A DNA stretch of 64,000 nt, taken from an uncultured Lachnospiraceae bacterium. GTDB lineage: Bacteria; Bacillota; Clostridia; Lachnospirales; Lachnospiraceae. The stretch is taken from positions 124,001-188,000 of the forward strand of contig CAMWFQ010000005.1 of the NCBI GenBank assembly GCA_947173495.1, written 5' to 3'. Each line of letters begins with the position of its first letter. Position 1 is the first letter of the stretch. Shown here one piece after another: positions 55,089-63,079 of the stretch. The position numbers and the translations under genes are program-made. Below the pieces are notes generated by a model, which worked only from the letters and a program-made list of their open reading frames with translations, did no database searches and was not told the origin of the DNA.

Positions 55089-56294
55089 TTACATCGTATC
55101 AAAAGTATTTCTGATAGCCCGTATGAAGTCCAGGCTGTTTAAAATTACCGGATTTTCACAGGTGGAAATCAGAGACAGGCTTTTCGTCATTTTTCCTTCT
55201 TCCACTGTTCGGATACAGGCTTTCTCCAGCTTGTCCGCAAAGGCGCAGAGTGCGGGAATCTCATCCAGTTCTCCCCTTTTCCTGAGGGCGCCTGTCCAGG
55301 CGAAAATCGTTGCGATAGAGTTGGTAGAGGTTTCTTCGCCCTTTAAATGTTTATAATAATGCCGCTGAACCGTTCCGTGAGCCGCCTCATATTCGTAGAC
55401 GCCATCAGGTGATACCAGCACAGAAGTCATCATAGAAAGATCCCCGTAGGCAGTGGCTACCATATCAGACATCACATCTCCATCATAATTTTTGCATGCC
55501 CAGATAAATCCGCCCTCGGAGCGGATTACGCGGGCAACGGCATCGTCAATCAGCGTATAAAAATACTCTATGCCCAGCTCCTCAAACTTCTTCTGATATT
55601 CCGCCTCATAAATCTCCTGAAAGATATCCTTGAAGGTGTGGTCATATTTTTTGGAGATGGTATCCTTGGTGGAAAACCACAAATCCTGTCTGGTATCGAT
55701 TGCATAATTAAAGCAGGATCTCGCAAAGCTGGAAATGGACTTTTCCGTATTATGAATTCCCTGAAGAATACCGGGACCATCAAACTGATGAATCAGCTCT
55801 TTGATTTGCGATCCATCCTCCGCTGTGAAGACCAGCTCTGCCTTTCCCTTCCCGGGAACCCTGATCTCTGCATTTTTGTACACATCTCCATAAGCATGAC
55901 GCGCTATGGTAATGGGTCTGGTCCAGTTCTTTACATAAGGAACAATTCCTTTGATCAAAATGGGAGAACGAAAGACTGTTCCATCCAAAATAGCACGAAT
56001 GGTACCGTTGGGGCTCTTCCACATTTCCTTCAGGTGATACTCACTCATTCTGGCCGCATTGGGTGTAATCGTAGCACATTTAACCGCTACGCCGTATTTT
56101 TTTGTCGCATTGGCGCTGTCCGTCGTCACCTGATCATTGGTTTCGTTTCTGTGTTCCAGTCCGAGATCATAATATTCCGTTTTCAAATCAATGTATGGCG
56201 TCAGCAGTTCATCCTTAATCATCTGCCACAGTATCCTGGTCATCTCGTCTCCGTCCATCTCCACAAGCGGAGTGGTCATTTTAATTTTTTCCAT
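55089..56294 (-). CDS. icd: NADP-dependent isocitrate dehydrogenase (eukaryotic-like type)
   Basis: 401 residues of the homodimeric type II IDH, also found in some Clostridia. Diagnostic blocks are [63 protein letters not shown] and [12 protein letters not shown]. It makes 2-oxoglutarate and NADPH. The ATG at 56294 follows GAGG; the open frame upstream (28 codons) overlaps the GntR gene's end. It is the last gene of the citrate synthase-GntR-icd operon. Confidence 0.95.
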   Translation of the reverse strand: MEKIKMTTPLVEMDGDEMTRILWQMIKDELLTPYIDLKTEYYDLGLEHRNETNDQVTTDSANATKKYGVAVKCATITPNAARMSEYHLKEMWKSPNGTIRAILDGTVFRSPILIKGIVPYVKNWTRPITIARHAYGDVYKNAEIRVPGKGKAELVFTAEDGSQIKELIHQFDGPGILQGIHNTEKSISSFARSCFNYAIDTRQDLWFSTKDTISKKYDHTFKDIFQEIYEAEYQKKFEELGIEYFYTLIDDAVARVIRSEGGFIWACKNYDGDVMSDMVATAYGDLSMMTSVLVSPDGVYEYEAAHGTVQRHYYKHLKGEETSTNSIATIFAWTGALRKRGELDEIPALCAFADKLEKACIRTVEEGKMTKSLSLISTCENPVILNSLDFIRAIRNTFDTM

Positions 56295-56319
56295 TTTTTC
56301 CTCATTTCTGCTCTTAATT

Positions 56320-57045
56320 TTAATTTTCAATCTTACCCTCCTTTTTTTCCGCATTGTCCTCGGCTTTAAAAATATCATATAGTCCGCTGTTTACAATATT
56401 ATCATAGGCATTTTCCATATGAAGAGTGGCAAGACGTTCTGCTTCCTCCGCTCTTCCCGCTTTGACCGCCTCCATGATCCTGCGGTGTTCGTCATTGGAT
56501 GCGATTCCCCTCTCTCTGGTAGAGAGCGTCTTTTTGCGGATCCGGATCACATACTGGTGAAAATCCTGCAAAAGATTCTGCAGCATTTTGGAATCGCACG
56601 CTTCGTAAAGAATATGATGGAATCGGTTGTCCAGTTCCGCCATCTGCTCCATATGCCCCTTGGAGGCATGAAAGCTTGCAAGATAAACATTCTCCTCCAG
56701 CTCTTCCAGCTGTTCCGGCGTAATATGCTGAGTGGCAAGGCGGGCGCACATTCCTTCCAGGGAGGAACGTATCATATAGATATCCTTCACATCCTTGACA
56801 GTGATTCCCGTCACATACGCGCCTTTGTTGGGAACGATCTGAATCAGCCCTTCCAGCTCCAGCTGACGGAAAGCCTCCCTCACAGGCGTACGGCTCACCC
56901 CCAGTTCCTCGCCTATGGCAACCTCTTTCAATTCCTCGTGATCTTTATATCTTCCGTTGAGAATATCCTCCCGCAGCTTATGGAATACTCTCCCCCGCAG
57001 AGAATACTTGTCCGTCACTTCCTGCTTTACATCATAACCGCTCAT
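56320..57045 (-). CDS. GntR family regulator (FCD subfamily)
   Basis: 241 residues. N-terminal winged helix ([51 protein letters not shown]; about 17-85) and an all-helical FCD ligand domain (about 92-220) with the metal-site His pattern ([35 protein letters not shown]). It lies inside the Re-citrate synthase/icd operon, overlapping the synthase stop by four bases. A GntR-type palindrome on the operon promoter (58532-58548) makes it the likely regulator; the ligand is probably an organic acid. Confidence 0.92.
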   Translation of the reverse strand: MSGYDVKQEVTDKYSLRGRVFHKLREDILNGRYKDHEELKEVAIGEELGVSRTPVREAFRQLELEGLIQIVPNKGAYVTGITVKDVKDIYMIRSSLEGMCARLATQHITPEQLEELEENVYLASFHASKGHMEQMAELDNRFHHILYEACDSKMLQNLLQDFHQYVIRIRKKTLSTRERGIASNDEHRRIMEAVKAGRAEEAERLATLHMENAYDNIVNSGLYDIFKAEDNAEKKEGKIEN

Positions 57046-58490
57046 TTTGATCTTACTTCCTTTTCCTCCTCAATGGCCGGATCCAGAGACAGATTCAGCC
57101 TTTCACATACAGATGTGATCTGACGGATCAGCTCCTCGTCTGTCATCACGGTCACACGGCCCTCTTCATACTGCCGGTCTACCCACTCCTTTACCGCTGC
57201 AACCAGAGAACTGGTTTTATCCAGCTGCCTTTCCCCCGTAAGATGAAAACGGGTGTTAATCCAGTGAGCGATTCCCGCCAGCCCTGAGGTGTTGGATACG
57301 GCGCACAGAACCGGCCTGTTCAGAAATTTATCGGTATCAAAAATATTATAGATCTCTTCATTTTTCAGGAGGCCATCCGCATGGATCCCTGCCCTTGTAA
57401 CATTAAAATTTTTCCCGACAAAAGGCGTTCTCTCCGGAATATGATAACCGATCTCCTTCTCGTAGTATTCTGCAAGCTCTGTGATCACCGTGGTATCCAT
57501 GCCGTTCAGATCACCCTTTAGCTGGGCGTATTCAAAGACCATGGCCTCCAGCGGGGTGTTGCCGGTCCGCTCGCCTATCCCGAATAAAGAAGTATTGACT
57601 CCCGAGCAGCCATACAGCCATGCAGTGGTGGAATTCACCACCGCTTTATAGAAATCATTATGTCCGTGCCATTCGATCAGCTCATGGGGCACGCCGGCAT
57701 GCGTATGAAGCGCATAAATAATCCCCTGCACACTTCTGGGAATTACCGCTCCCGGATAATTCACACCATAGCCCATAGTATCACAGGCGCGCACCTTAAT
57801 GGGAATCTTATACTCCTCCATCAGCTTCATAAGCTCCAGGCAGAAGGGAACCACATATCCGTAAATATCAGCCCGCGTGATATCCTCCATGTGGCATCTT
57901 ACACTGATCCCCTCTTCCAGGCAGTCTTTCACGACGCTCAAATAATGCTCCATTGCCTCCCGTCTGGTCATCTTAAGCTTCAGGAAGATATGGTAATCAG
58001 AACAGCTCACCAGAATACCGGTTTCTTTCATCCCGATCTCCTTTACAAGCTTAAAATCTTCCTTGCTGGCACGGATCCAGCTTGTCACTTCCGGGAACTG
58101 GTAGCCTTTTTCCATACATTTATAAACAGCATCCCTGTCCTTTTTACTGTAAAGGAAAAACTCGCTGGCACGGATCATACCATTTGGCCCGCCCAGACGA
58201 TGAAGATAATCATAGATCGTCACAATCTGCTCCGTCGTGTAGGGGGCTCTGGACTGCTGTCCATCCCGAAAGGTTGTATCCGTGATCCAGATCTCTCTGG
58301 GCATGTTGTGGGGAACGATCCTGTCATTAAAAGGGATCTTGGGAACCTCTGAATAAGGGAACATATTCCGGAACACATTGGGCTTTTTCACATCATCCAG
58401 TATGTACATATGCTCTTCGATTTCCAGCAGGTTGTTCTTTGGATTTAATGATACCGGTCTGTTTGTAAAAAGTTTGTTCTTTTCATCCAT
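57042..58490 (-). CDS. Re-citrate synthase (HMGL-like, isopropylmalate-synthase family)
   Basis: 482 residues of the DRE-TIM metallolyase superfamily with DTTFRDGQQSRAPYT (about 71), SEFFLYSKKDRDA, RCHMEDITRADIYGYV, ACDTMGYGVNYPG and the metal motif EWHGHNDFYKAV. Unlike leucine-pathway LeuA it lacks the C-terminal allosteric domain, and its sequence style matches the Re-specific citrate synthase of Clostridium kluyveri. The partners icd and GntR support citrate formation for glutamate. Aconitase is not in the window. GGGAGGA precedes the ATG. Confidence 0.85.
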   Translation of the reverse strand: MDEKNKLFTNRPVSLNPKNNLLEIEEHMYILDDVKKPNVFRNMFPYSEVPKIPFNDRIVPHNMPREIWITDTTFRDGQQSRAPYTTEQIVTIYDYLHRLGGPNGMIRASEFFLYSKKDRDAVYKCMEKGYQFPEVTSWIRASKEDFKLVKEIGMKETGILVSCSDYHIFLKLKMTRREAMEHYLSVVKDCLEEGISVRCHMEDITRADIYGYVVPFCLELMKLMEEYKIPIKVRACDTMGYGVNYPGAVIPRSVQGIIYALHTHAGVPHELIEWHGHNDFYKAVVNSTTAWLYGCSGVNTSLFGIGERTGNTPLEAMVFEYAQLKGDLNGMDTTVITELAEYYEKEIGYHIPERTPFVGKNFNVTRAGIHADGLLKNEEIYNIFDTDKFLNRPVLCAVSNTSGLAGIAHWINTRFHLTGERQLDKTSSLVAAVKEWVDRQYEEGRVTVMTDEELIRQITSVCERLNLSLDPAIEEEKEVRSK

Positions 58491-58531
58491 TACTTTTTAT
58501 CCTCCCGTACGAATTTGCTTTTGCAAAACCA

Positions 58532-58548
58532 TGTATAATTGTATACAA
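58532..58548. promoter_or_regulatory. GntR-type operator on the Re-citrate synthase promoter
   Basis: TTGTATACAA (58539-58548) is a perfect palindrome, and TGTATA-ATTG-TATACA (58532-58547) is a second overlapping inverted repeat. Both sit on the -10 box at 58538-58543. B. subtilis GntR binds a core TTGTATACAA, so the operon's own GntR protein is a good candidate ligand. Confidence 0.6.
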
Positions 58549-58566
58549 CAGGACATTTTCTGTCAA
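58538..58566 (-). promoter_or_regulatory. Promoter of the Re-citrate synthase-GntR-icd operon
   Basis: The minus strand reads TTGACA (58561-58566), 17 bases, TACAAT (58538-58543), 48 bases before the start codon. The promoter lies between the subtilase stop (58570) and this operon. Confidence 0.75.
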
Positions 58567-58569
58567 TGG

Positions 58570-59481
58570 CTATTTTAACAGCCGGTCGATCTGAATCATT
58601 CCCCATCCCTGTTTGTTCCAGGGTTCATTCAGATCTCTGGAGGTATAGAGAAGTTTCTGCTTCGCCTGGGCGTTCGTATAAAAAGGATATTTCTGAAAAA
58701 GAAGTGCCAATCCGCCGGAAATAATGGGTGTTGCCATGGACGTTCCGCTCTTCATCACATAAGCGTTTCTATAATACCGTCCTCTCTTTGTGACACGCGC
58801 ATTACAGGAAACAATATCCGTGCCCGGCGCTACGATATCCGGTTTCTTGAGCGCATAGGGACTTGGGCCTCTGCTGGAATAATTTTCACACAGATGCTGT
58901 CTGTCTTTAAAATATCCTCCCTCATGACATCCTACGGTTATTACTTCCCTCCCTGCTCCGAGAGGCGAAATCGTCATAGGATCCGGTCCCATATTCCCCG
59001 CAGCACAAACCACCACCAGTCCCCGCGCCCAGGCTTCCTCTACCAGAGAAAGAAGACGCTGCATGCGCTGATTATCCGCATGCTCATCCATTCCAATAGA
59101 AATATTCAGAATACGGATATCATATGCGCAGATATGATCCAAAATCCATTCCATTGCCCTGGCCATGACGTCAATATTACCATCGCCCTGATAATCCAGA
59201 ACCTTCCCGACAATCAGTCTGCTTCTGGGCGCAATCCCTCTGTACTTTCCCCCGGACAAAAGTCCGCTGCCGCACAGACAGCCGGCTACATGTGTGCCAT
59301 GGCCGCTGTCGTCATACATTTCCTTCCTACCGTTTACAAAATCCTGAAAATCTATAATTCTATTATCAAAATCAGGGTGGAAAGCCACCCCTGTATCCAA
59401 CATTGCTATGGTGATACCATGATTCCCGCAGGAACTTATCAACTCATCGCTGCATCCGACCTGTTGCCTTACCCGAAGCAT
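58570..59481 (-). CDS. S8 family serine protease (subtilase), no signal peptide
   Basis: 303 residues with a complete catalytic set: Asp29 (AMLDTG), His61 (SGHGTH), oxyanion Asn163 (CAAGNMG) and Ser248 (SGTSMATP). There is no signal peptide or propeptide, so it is probably cytosolic, like intracellular subtilisins. The conserved subtilase opening MLRVRQQVG supports the ATG at 59481. Its only ribosome-site candidate, GGGAG six bases upstream, is inside the terminator stem at 59484-59524. The TIR-SEL1 gene lies upstream on the same strand. The substrate is unknown. Confidence 0.88.
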   Translation of the reverse strand: MLRVRQQVGCSDELISSCGNHGITIAMLDTGVAFHPDFDNRIIDFQDFVNGRKEMYDDSGHGTHVAGCLCGSGLLSGGKYRGIAPRSRLIVGKVLDYQGDGNIDVMARAMEWILDHICAYDIRILNISIGMDEHADNQRMQRLLSLVEEAWARGLVVVCAAGNMGPDPMTISPLGAGREVITVGCHEGGYFKDRQHLCENYSSRGPSPYALKKPDIVAPGTDIVSCNARVTKRGRYYRNAYVMKSGTSMATPIISGGLALLFQKYPFYTNAQAKQKLLYTSRDLNEPWNKQGWGMIQIDRLLK

Positions 59482-59483
59482 AA

Positions 59484-59524
59484 AAAACTCCCGGCCTTTT
59501 TAATTATGATATGCCGGGAGTTTT
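59484..59524 (-). terminator. Terminator between the TIR-SEL1 gene and the subtilase, containing the subtilase ribosome site
   Basis: AAAACTCCCGGC (59484-59495) and GCCGGGAGTTTT (59513-59524) form a 12-bp stem with a 17-base loop. On the minus strand GGGAGTTTTTT follows and leads straight into the subtilase ATG. The same GGGAG is the only visible Shine-Dalgarno box for the subtilase. Confidence 0.78.
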
Positions 59525-59577
59525 GAACGGTTCTTCACCTGTGTCAGGTTTGCTTTCTTATAAAATTGTTCTCCATA

Positions 59578-62500
59578 TTACTGTTCGGACTGCTGTTTCG
59601 CCTTATCGCGCCATTCCTGAGCCTTTTGAGCATCCTGCTTTACGCCTAATCCCTCCTCATACAGGTTGGCGAGATTATACATGGCAGTTACATTTCCCTT
59701 CTCCGCAGCCTGCTCATACCAGTCTTTTGCCGTCTCATAATCCTGATCTACGCCCTGTGCGTTTTGATACATCCATCCCAGATTATTCATGGCGCTCGCA
59801 TTCCCCTTTTCGACGGCTTTCTCATACCATTCTCTGGCCGTGGAATAATCCTGATCTACCCCGCGCCCGTTTGCATATAACACGCCCAGACTGCTCATAG
59901 CAGTTGCATTCCCGTTTTCAGCGGCTTTCTCATACCATTCTCTGGCTGTGTCATAGTCCGCATCGCCCAGTTTGCCGTTCGCATACAGCCAGCCCATCAT
60001 ATACATCGCATAGGAATTTCCCGACGCCGCGCCCTTCTCGTACATTTCCTTCGCCTTCTCATACCCCTGGCCGTCCTCCGCAGTGGCGTACAGATCGCCC
60101 AGGCTGGTCATTGCCGCTTCATTTCCGGCGTCAATGGCCTTATTGTACCATTCCTCCGCAGCGGCGCTATCCTGTTCCACGCCGTTTCCGAATCGGTACA
60201 AATCGCCAAGCTCCTTCATCGCGCTTGCATTTCCGGCATTCGCCGCCAGCTCATAGTATTCTCTGGCCTTGACGTAATCGGGCTCTCCCAGTTTTCCGGT
60301 ATCATACAGCCATCCGAGATTATACGGGGCATATTGATCATCTCCGGCTTCGATCGCTTTTTCAAACAGTCCCCCTGCCTTGGCATAGTCCGGCTCTCCC
60401 AGCCTTCCATTTTTGTACAACAAGCCCAGATTGTTCATGGCAGTTGCATTTCCCTCTTCAGAAGCTTTCACATACCATTCGTTGGCCTTGGCATAGTCCG
60501 GCTCTCCCAGCCTTCCGTTTTGATACAGCAGCCCCAGCGCATTCATTGCCTCGGCATTTCCCTTTTCGGCAGCTTTTTCATACCATTCTCTTGCCCTGGT
60601 ATACTCCTGCTCCGCGCCTTCTCCGCTTGCATACATCACGCCCATAAGATACATTGCCTCGGCATTTCCCTTTTCGGCGGCTTTTTCATACCATTCTCTT
60701 GCCTTGGCATAATCCTTTTCCACGCCCGCTCCCCGTACATACAGCCTGCCCAGGTTCTTCATTGCAATTGCATTCCCTTCCCCGGCGGCCTTCTCGTACC
60801 ATTCTCTGGCCACAGTGTAATCCGGCTCTCCCAGCTTTCCGTCATCGTACAATGCCCCCAGATTATTCATCGCATTTCTGTTCCCTTCTTCGGCGGCTTT
60901 CTCGTACCATTCTCTGGCCTTGGCATAATCCGGCTCTCCCAGTCTTCCGTTTGCATACAATAAGCCAAGATTATACATAGCATTTGCATTCCCGTTTTCC
61001 GCAGCTTTCTCATACCACTCTCCGGCCTTAGTATAATCCTGCTCTACGCCATTCCCGTTTTCATATAACAGGCCCAAATTATTCATGGCAGCTGCATTTC
61101 CATTTTCGGCGGCTTTCTCATACCACTCTCCGGCCTTAGCATCATCCTGCTCCACGCCATGCCCGTTTGCATATAACAGGCCAAGATTCCTCATCGCAGC
61201 TGGATTTCCCTTTTCCGCAGCCTGCATGTACCATTCTCTGGCCTTGGTATAATTCGAATCTCCCAGATTTCCGGAGTCATACAATACGCCAAGGGCGTTC
61301 ATTGCCGCTGAAATATAGTGCTGTTCCTGGCCTTCTAAGACTTTATTATAATACTCCTCTGCAGTGTCATAATCTTTATTATCATATGCGATAGCACCGC
61401 TTCCATAATACCCTTCCACACAACCGGCATCAATGGCAGCGTCAAACAGCTCCTGTGCCTGATCCACATCCTTTTCCACGCCGTCTCCGTTGCGATACAT
61501 CAAACCCAAAGCGATCTTTGCATAGGGATTATCCTCATTGGCTTCCAAGTATTCCCTTGCCTTTCCGTAATCGTGCTCTGGATAATTGTACCACTGATAT
61601 AATCCGCCCAGATAAAAAGCCGCGTCCTCCTTACCCAGCTCTAACGCCCGCTCGAAATCCGCCCGGGCCTGTTCAAAGCTGACCTCCTGTTCTTCAGAAC
61701 CATACAGGCAAAGGAGGCCGGACTCATAAAATTTATCCGCCCGGATCCGGCTGAGCCCGCCGAAGGGAATCATATAGAGGAAGAGGACGATCAGCACTGC
61801 CGCCACCGCGCCAATGCCGATAGTTACCGGGTTGATCCGGCTCTTTTTGGCCGGTTTGTTAAAGCTGAAGGCCGGCGCGGCGGCAGAACCCGCCTGCGGC
61901 GTTTCCAGGCCGTCCGTCTCCTGCACGGCCTGCGGTACAGCTTCCCCCGCAGCCTCCTGCACAGAAGACTTCTCCTGCGGTTCCTGTGTCTGCGCAGCCT
62001 CCGGCGAAGCAGGTTCGGCCGCTGCAGAAGCCTGTTCCCGAGGCCGGGATTCCATACCTGTTTTCTGAACCGCCGTCTCTGCAGACAGCTCATCTCTGAT
62101 GATAACCGCCTTGTCAAAGACATCCTTGCTGATGGAATTTATGGTGCGTTTTACCGCCTTCAGATCATTGACTGTCTTCCGGTTCACGGAAGCATCCCGG
62201 AAGAAATTGATAAACGCATCTGAAATATCGTATCTTGACAGCGCATCCTGCTCCAGCAGGGTAGAAAGACTTGTGTATGCGGATTTCATGGCCCGCATCA
62301 GATCGTTTGAGGTATTGTTGGTGTTGGTGGCGATATTGGCTCCCTGATTGAGGATCTCGTTCTTGACGCCCCGCTCCACGTCAGGCTGATCGGTGGTTTT
62401 TCCCAGACGCAGCTCATCCTCGAGTGATACGAACACGATGGGCTTTTTGCTGTTGACTGCCGTGAGCAGCTCCAGAAAGCATGCGTAGCTCTCGATATAG

Positions 62501-62778
62501 CTCTGGCTCACGAAAACGATGATCACATCCGCGCCGCGGATATTTCTGAGCATCGGCACGATCCACTTGTCGTTTACCTTGTCAAAGGCCTTGTCCGCAT
62601 ATACGCACAGACCATAGGTCTGCTGGAGCGGTACAACAGCGTCCTTAAATACTCTTTCCCAGTTGTCGCTTGCATAGCTGATGAACGCATAGGACTGTCC
62701 CTGAGAGCACTCTGTAATTTTGAGGTTTCTCTCAAGGTACTCCGAACGTTCTTTCTTTTGTAACTCGTTTAGTGACAT
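59578..62778 (-). CDS. TIR-domain membrane protein with about 18 SEL1 repeats
   Basis: 1066 residues. An N-terminal TIR domain (about 28-160) has the opening AFISYASDNW, an alpha/beta pattern with ADVIIVFVSQSYIES and a Glu at position 103 (CFLELLTA), in the place of the NADase Glu of active TIR enzymes. A helical segment follows, then an Ala/Pro/Glu-rich linker (about 245-305) and one membrane helix (about 316-338). KKSR before the helix suggests the TIR end is inside and the C-terminal part outside. Residues about 385-1060 are SEL1-like repeats of 36 residues. It has its own promoter (62866-62894), GGGAG ribosome site and terminator. Confidence 0.9.
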   Translation of the reverse strand: MSLNELQKKERSEYLERNLKITECSQGQSYAFISYASDNWERVFKDAVVPLQQTYGLCVYADKAFDKVNDKWIVPMLRNIRGADVIIVFVSQSYIESYACFLELLTAVNSKKPIVFVSLEDELRLGKTTDQPDVERGVKNEILNQGANIATNTNNTSNDLMRAMKSAYTSLSTLLEQDALSRYDISDAFINFFRDASVNRKTVNDLKAVKRTINSISKDVFDKAVIIRDELSAETAVQKTGMESRPREQASAAAEPASPEAAQTQEPQEKSSVQEAAGEAVPQAVQETDGLETPQAGSAAAPAFSFNKPAKKSRINPVTIGIGAVAAVLIVLFLYMIPFGGLSRIRADKFYESGLLCLYGSEEQEVSFEQARADFERALELGKEDAAFYLGGLYQWYNYPEHDYGKAREYLEANEDNPYAKIALGLMYRNGDGVEKDVDQAQELFDAAIDAGCVEGYYGSGAIAYDNKDYDTAEEYYNKVLEGQEQHYISAAMNALGVLYDSGNLGDSNYTKAREWYMQAAEKGNPAAMRNLGLLYANGHGVEQDDAKAGEWYEKAAENGNAAAMNNLGLLYENGNGVEQDYTKAGEWYEKAAENGNANAMYNLGLLYANGRLGEPDYAKAREWYEKAAEEGNRNAMNNLGALYDDGKLGEPDYTVAREWYEKAAGEGNAIAMKNLGRLYVRGAGVEKDYAKAREWYEKAAEKGNAEAMYLMGVMYASGEGAEQEYTRAREWYEKAAEKGNAEAMNALGLLYQNGRLGEPDYAKANEWYVKASEEGNATAMNNLGLLYKNGRLGEPDYAKAGGLFEKAIEAGDDQYAPYNLGWLYDTGKLGEPDYVKAREYYELAANAGNASAMKELGDLYRFGNGVEQDSAAAEEWYNKAIDAGNEAAMTSLGDLYATAEDGQGYEKAKEMYEKGAASGNSYAMYMMGWLYANGKLGDADYDTAREWYEKAAENGNATAMSSLGVLYANGRGVDQDYSTAREWYEKAVEKGNASAMNNLGWMYQNAQGVDQDYETAKDWYEQAAEKGNVTAMYNLANLYEEGLGVKQDAQKAQEWRDKAKQQSEQ

Positions 62779-62865
62779 TTCCTATCTCCCTTCACGTATT
62801 CCCCGCATAAGTTTCTGCTCTCTCAGAGCTGAAAATCAAAGCGCTATTGTGAAAAACTCTAATTA

Positions 62866-62894
62866 ACTGTACCCTATTTTTCCCCTTTTTTCAA
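62866..62894 (-). promoter_or_regulatory. Promoter of the TIR-SEL1 gene
   Basis: The minus strand reads TTGAAA (62889-62894), 17 bases, TACAGT (62866-62871), about 88 bases before the ATG at 62778. The spacing is ideal and each box matches at five or four of six, so expression should be constitutive unless a repressor acts in the leader. Confidence 0.6.
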
Positions 62895-63006
62895 GCTTTT
62901 TCGACAATTCCGGCAGGTAATGTATAAACTGTACAGCCAGGCTGAAAGCTTACAGTAATGCGCCTTTTATCTCCCGGCCCTGCCTTCAGCCCTCCGGATG
63001 ACGAAA

Positions 63007-63049
63007 CAGGACCGGATCAGCCGATCTATCGAAAGCCAATCCAGTCCTG
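63007..63049 (-). terminator. Imperfect hairpin after the surface protein gene
   Basis: CAGGACCGGAT and ATCCAGTCCTG pair with one G-U-type mismatch, enclosing a 21-base loop; on the minus strand TGTTTCG follows. It sits 31 bases after the stop at 63080. A weak terminator is the simplest reading. Confidence 0.45.
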
Positions 63050-63079
63050 TCAATCTTGTTATTGTAATCCTTTGATGGT

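Larger units (their letters stand above)
62779..63079. other. 301-base gap: TIR-SEL1 promoter region and terminator of the surface protein
   Basis: The left part (62779-62900) is the leader and promoter of the TIR-SEL1 gene. The right part (62940-63060) carries the imperfect hairpin 63007-63049. I see no further coding sequence. Confidence 0.6.

Noticed and set aside
60334-60963. Long plus-strand frames across the SEL1 array
   Set aside because: They mirror the repeat structure on the other strand and have no start signals.
59600-61640. Regular 108-base repetition that could suggest a CRISPR array or satellite
   Set aside because: The repetition is in frame and encodes SEL1 units; there are no short identical repeats separated by unique spacers.
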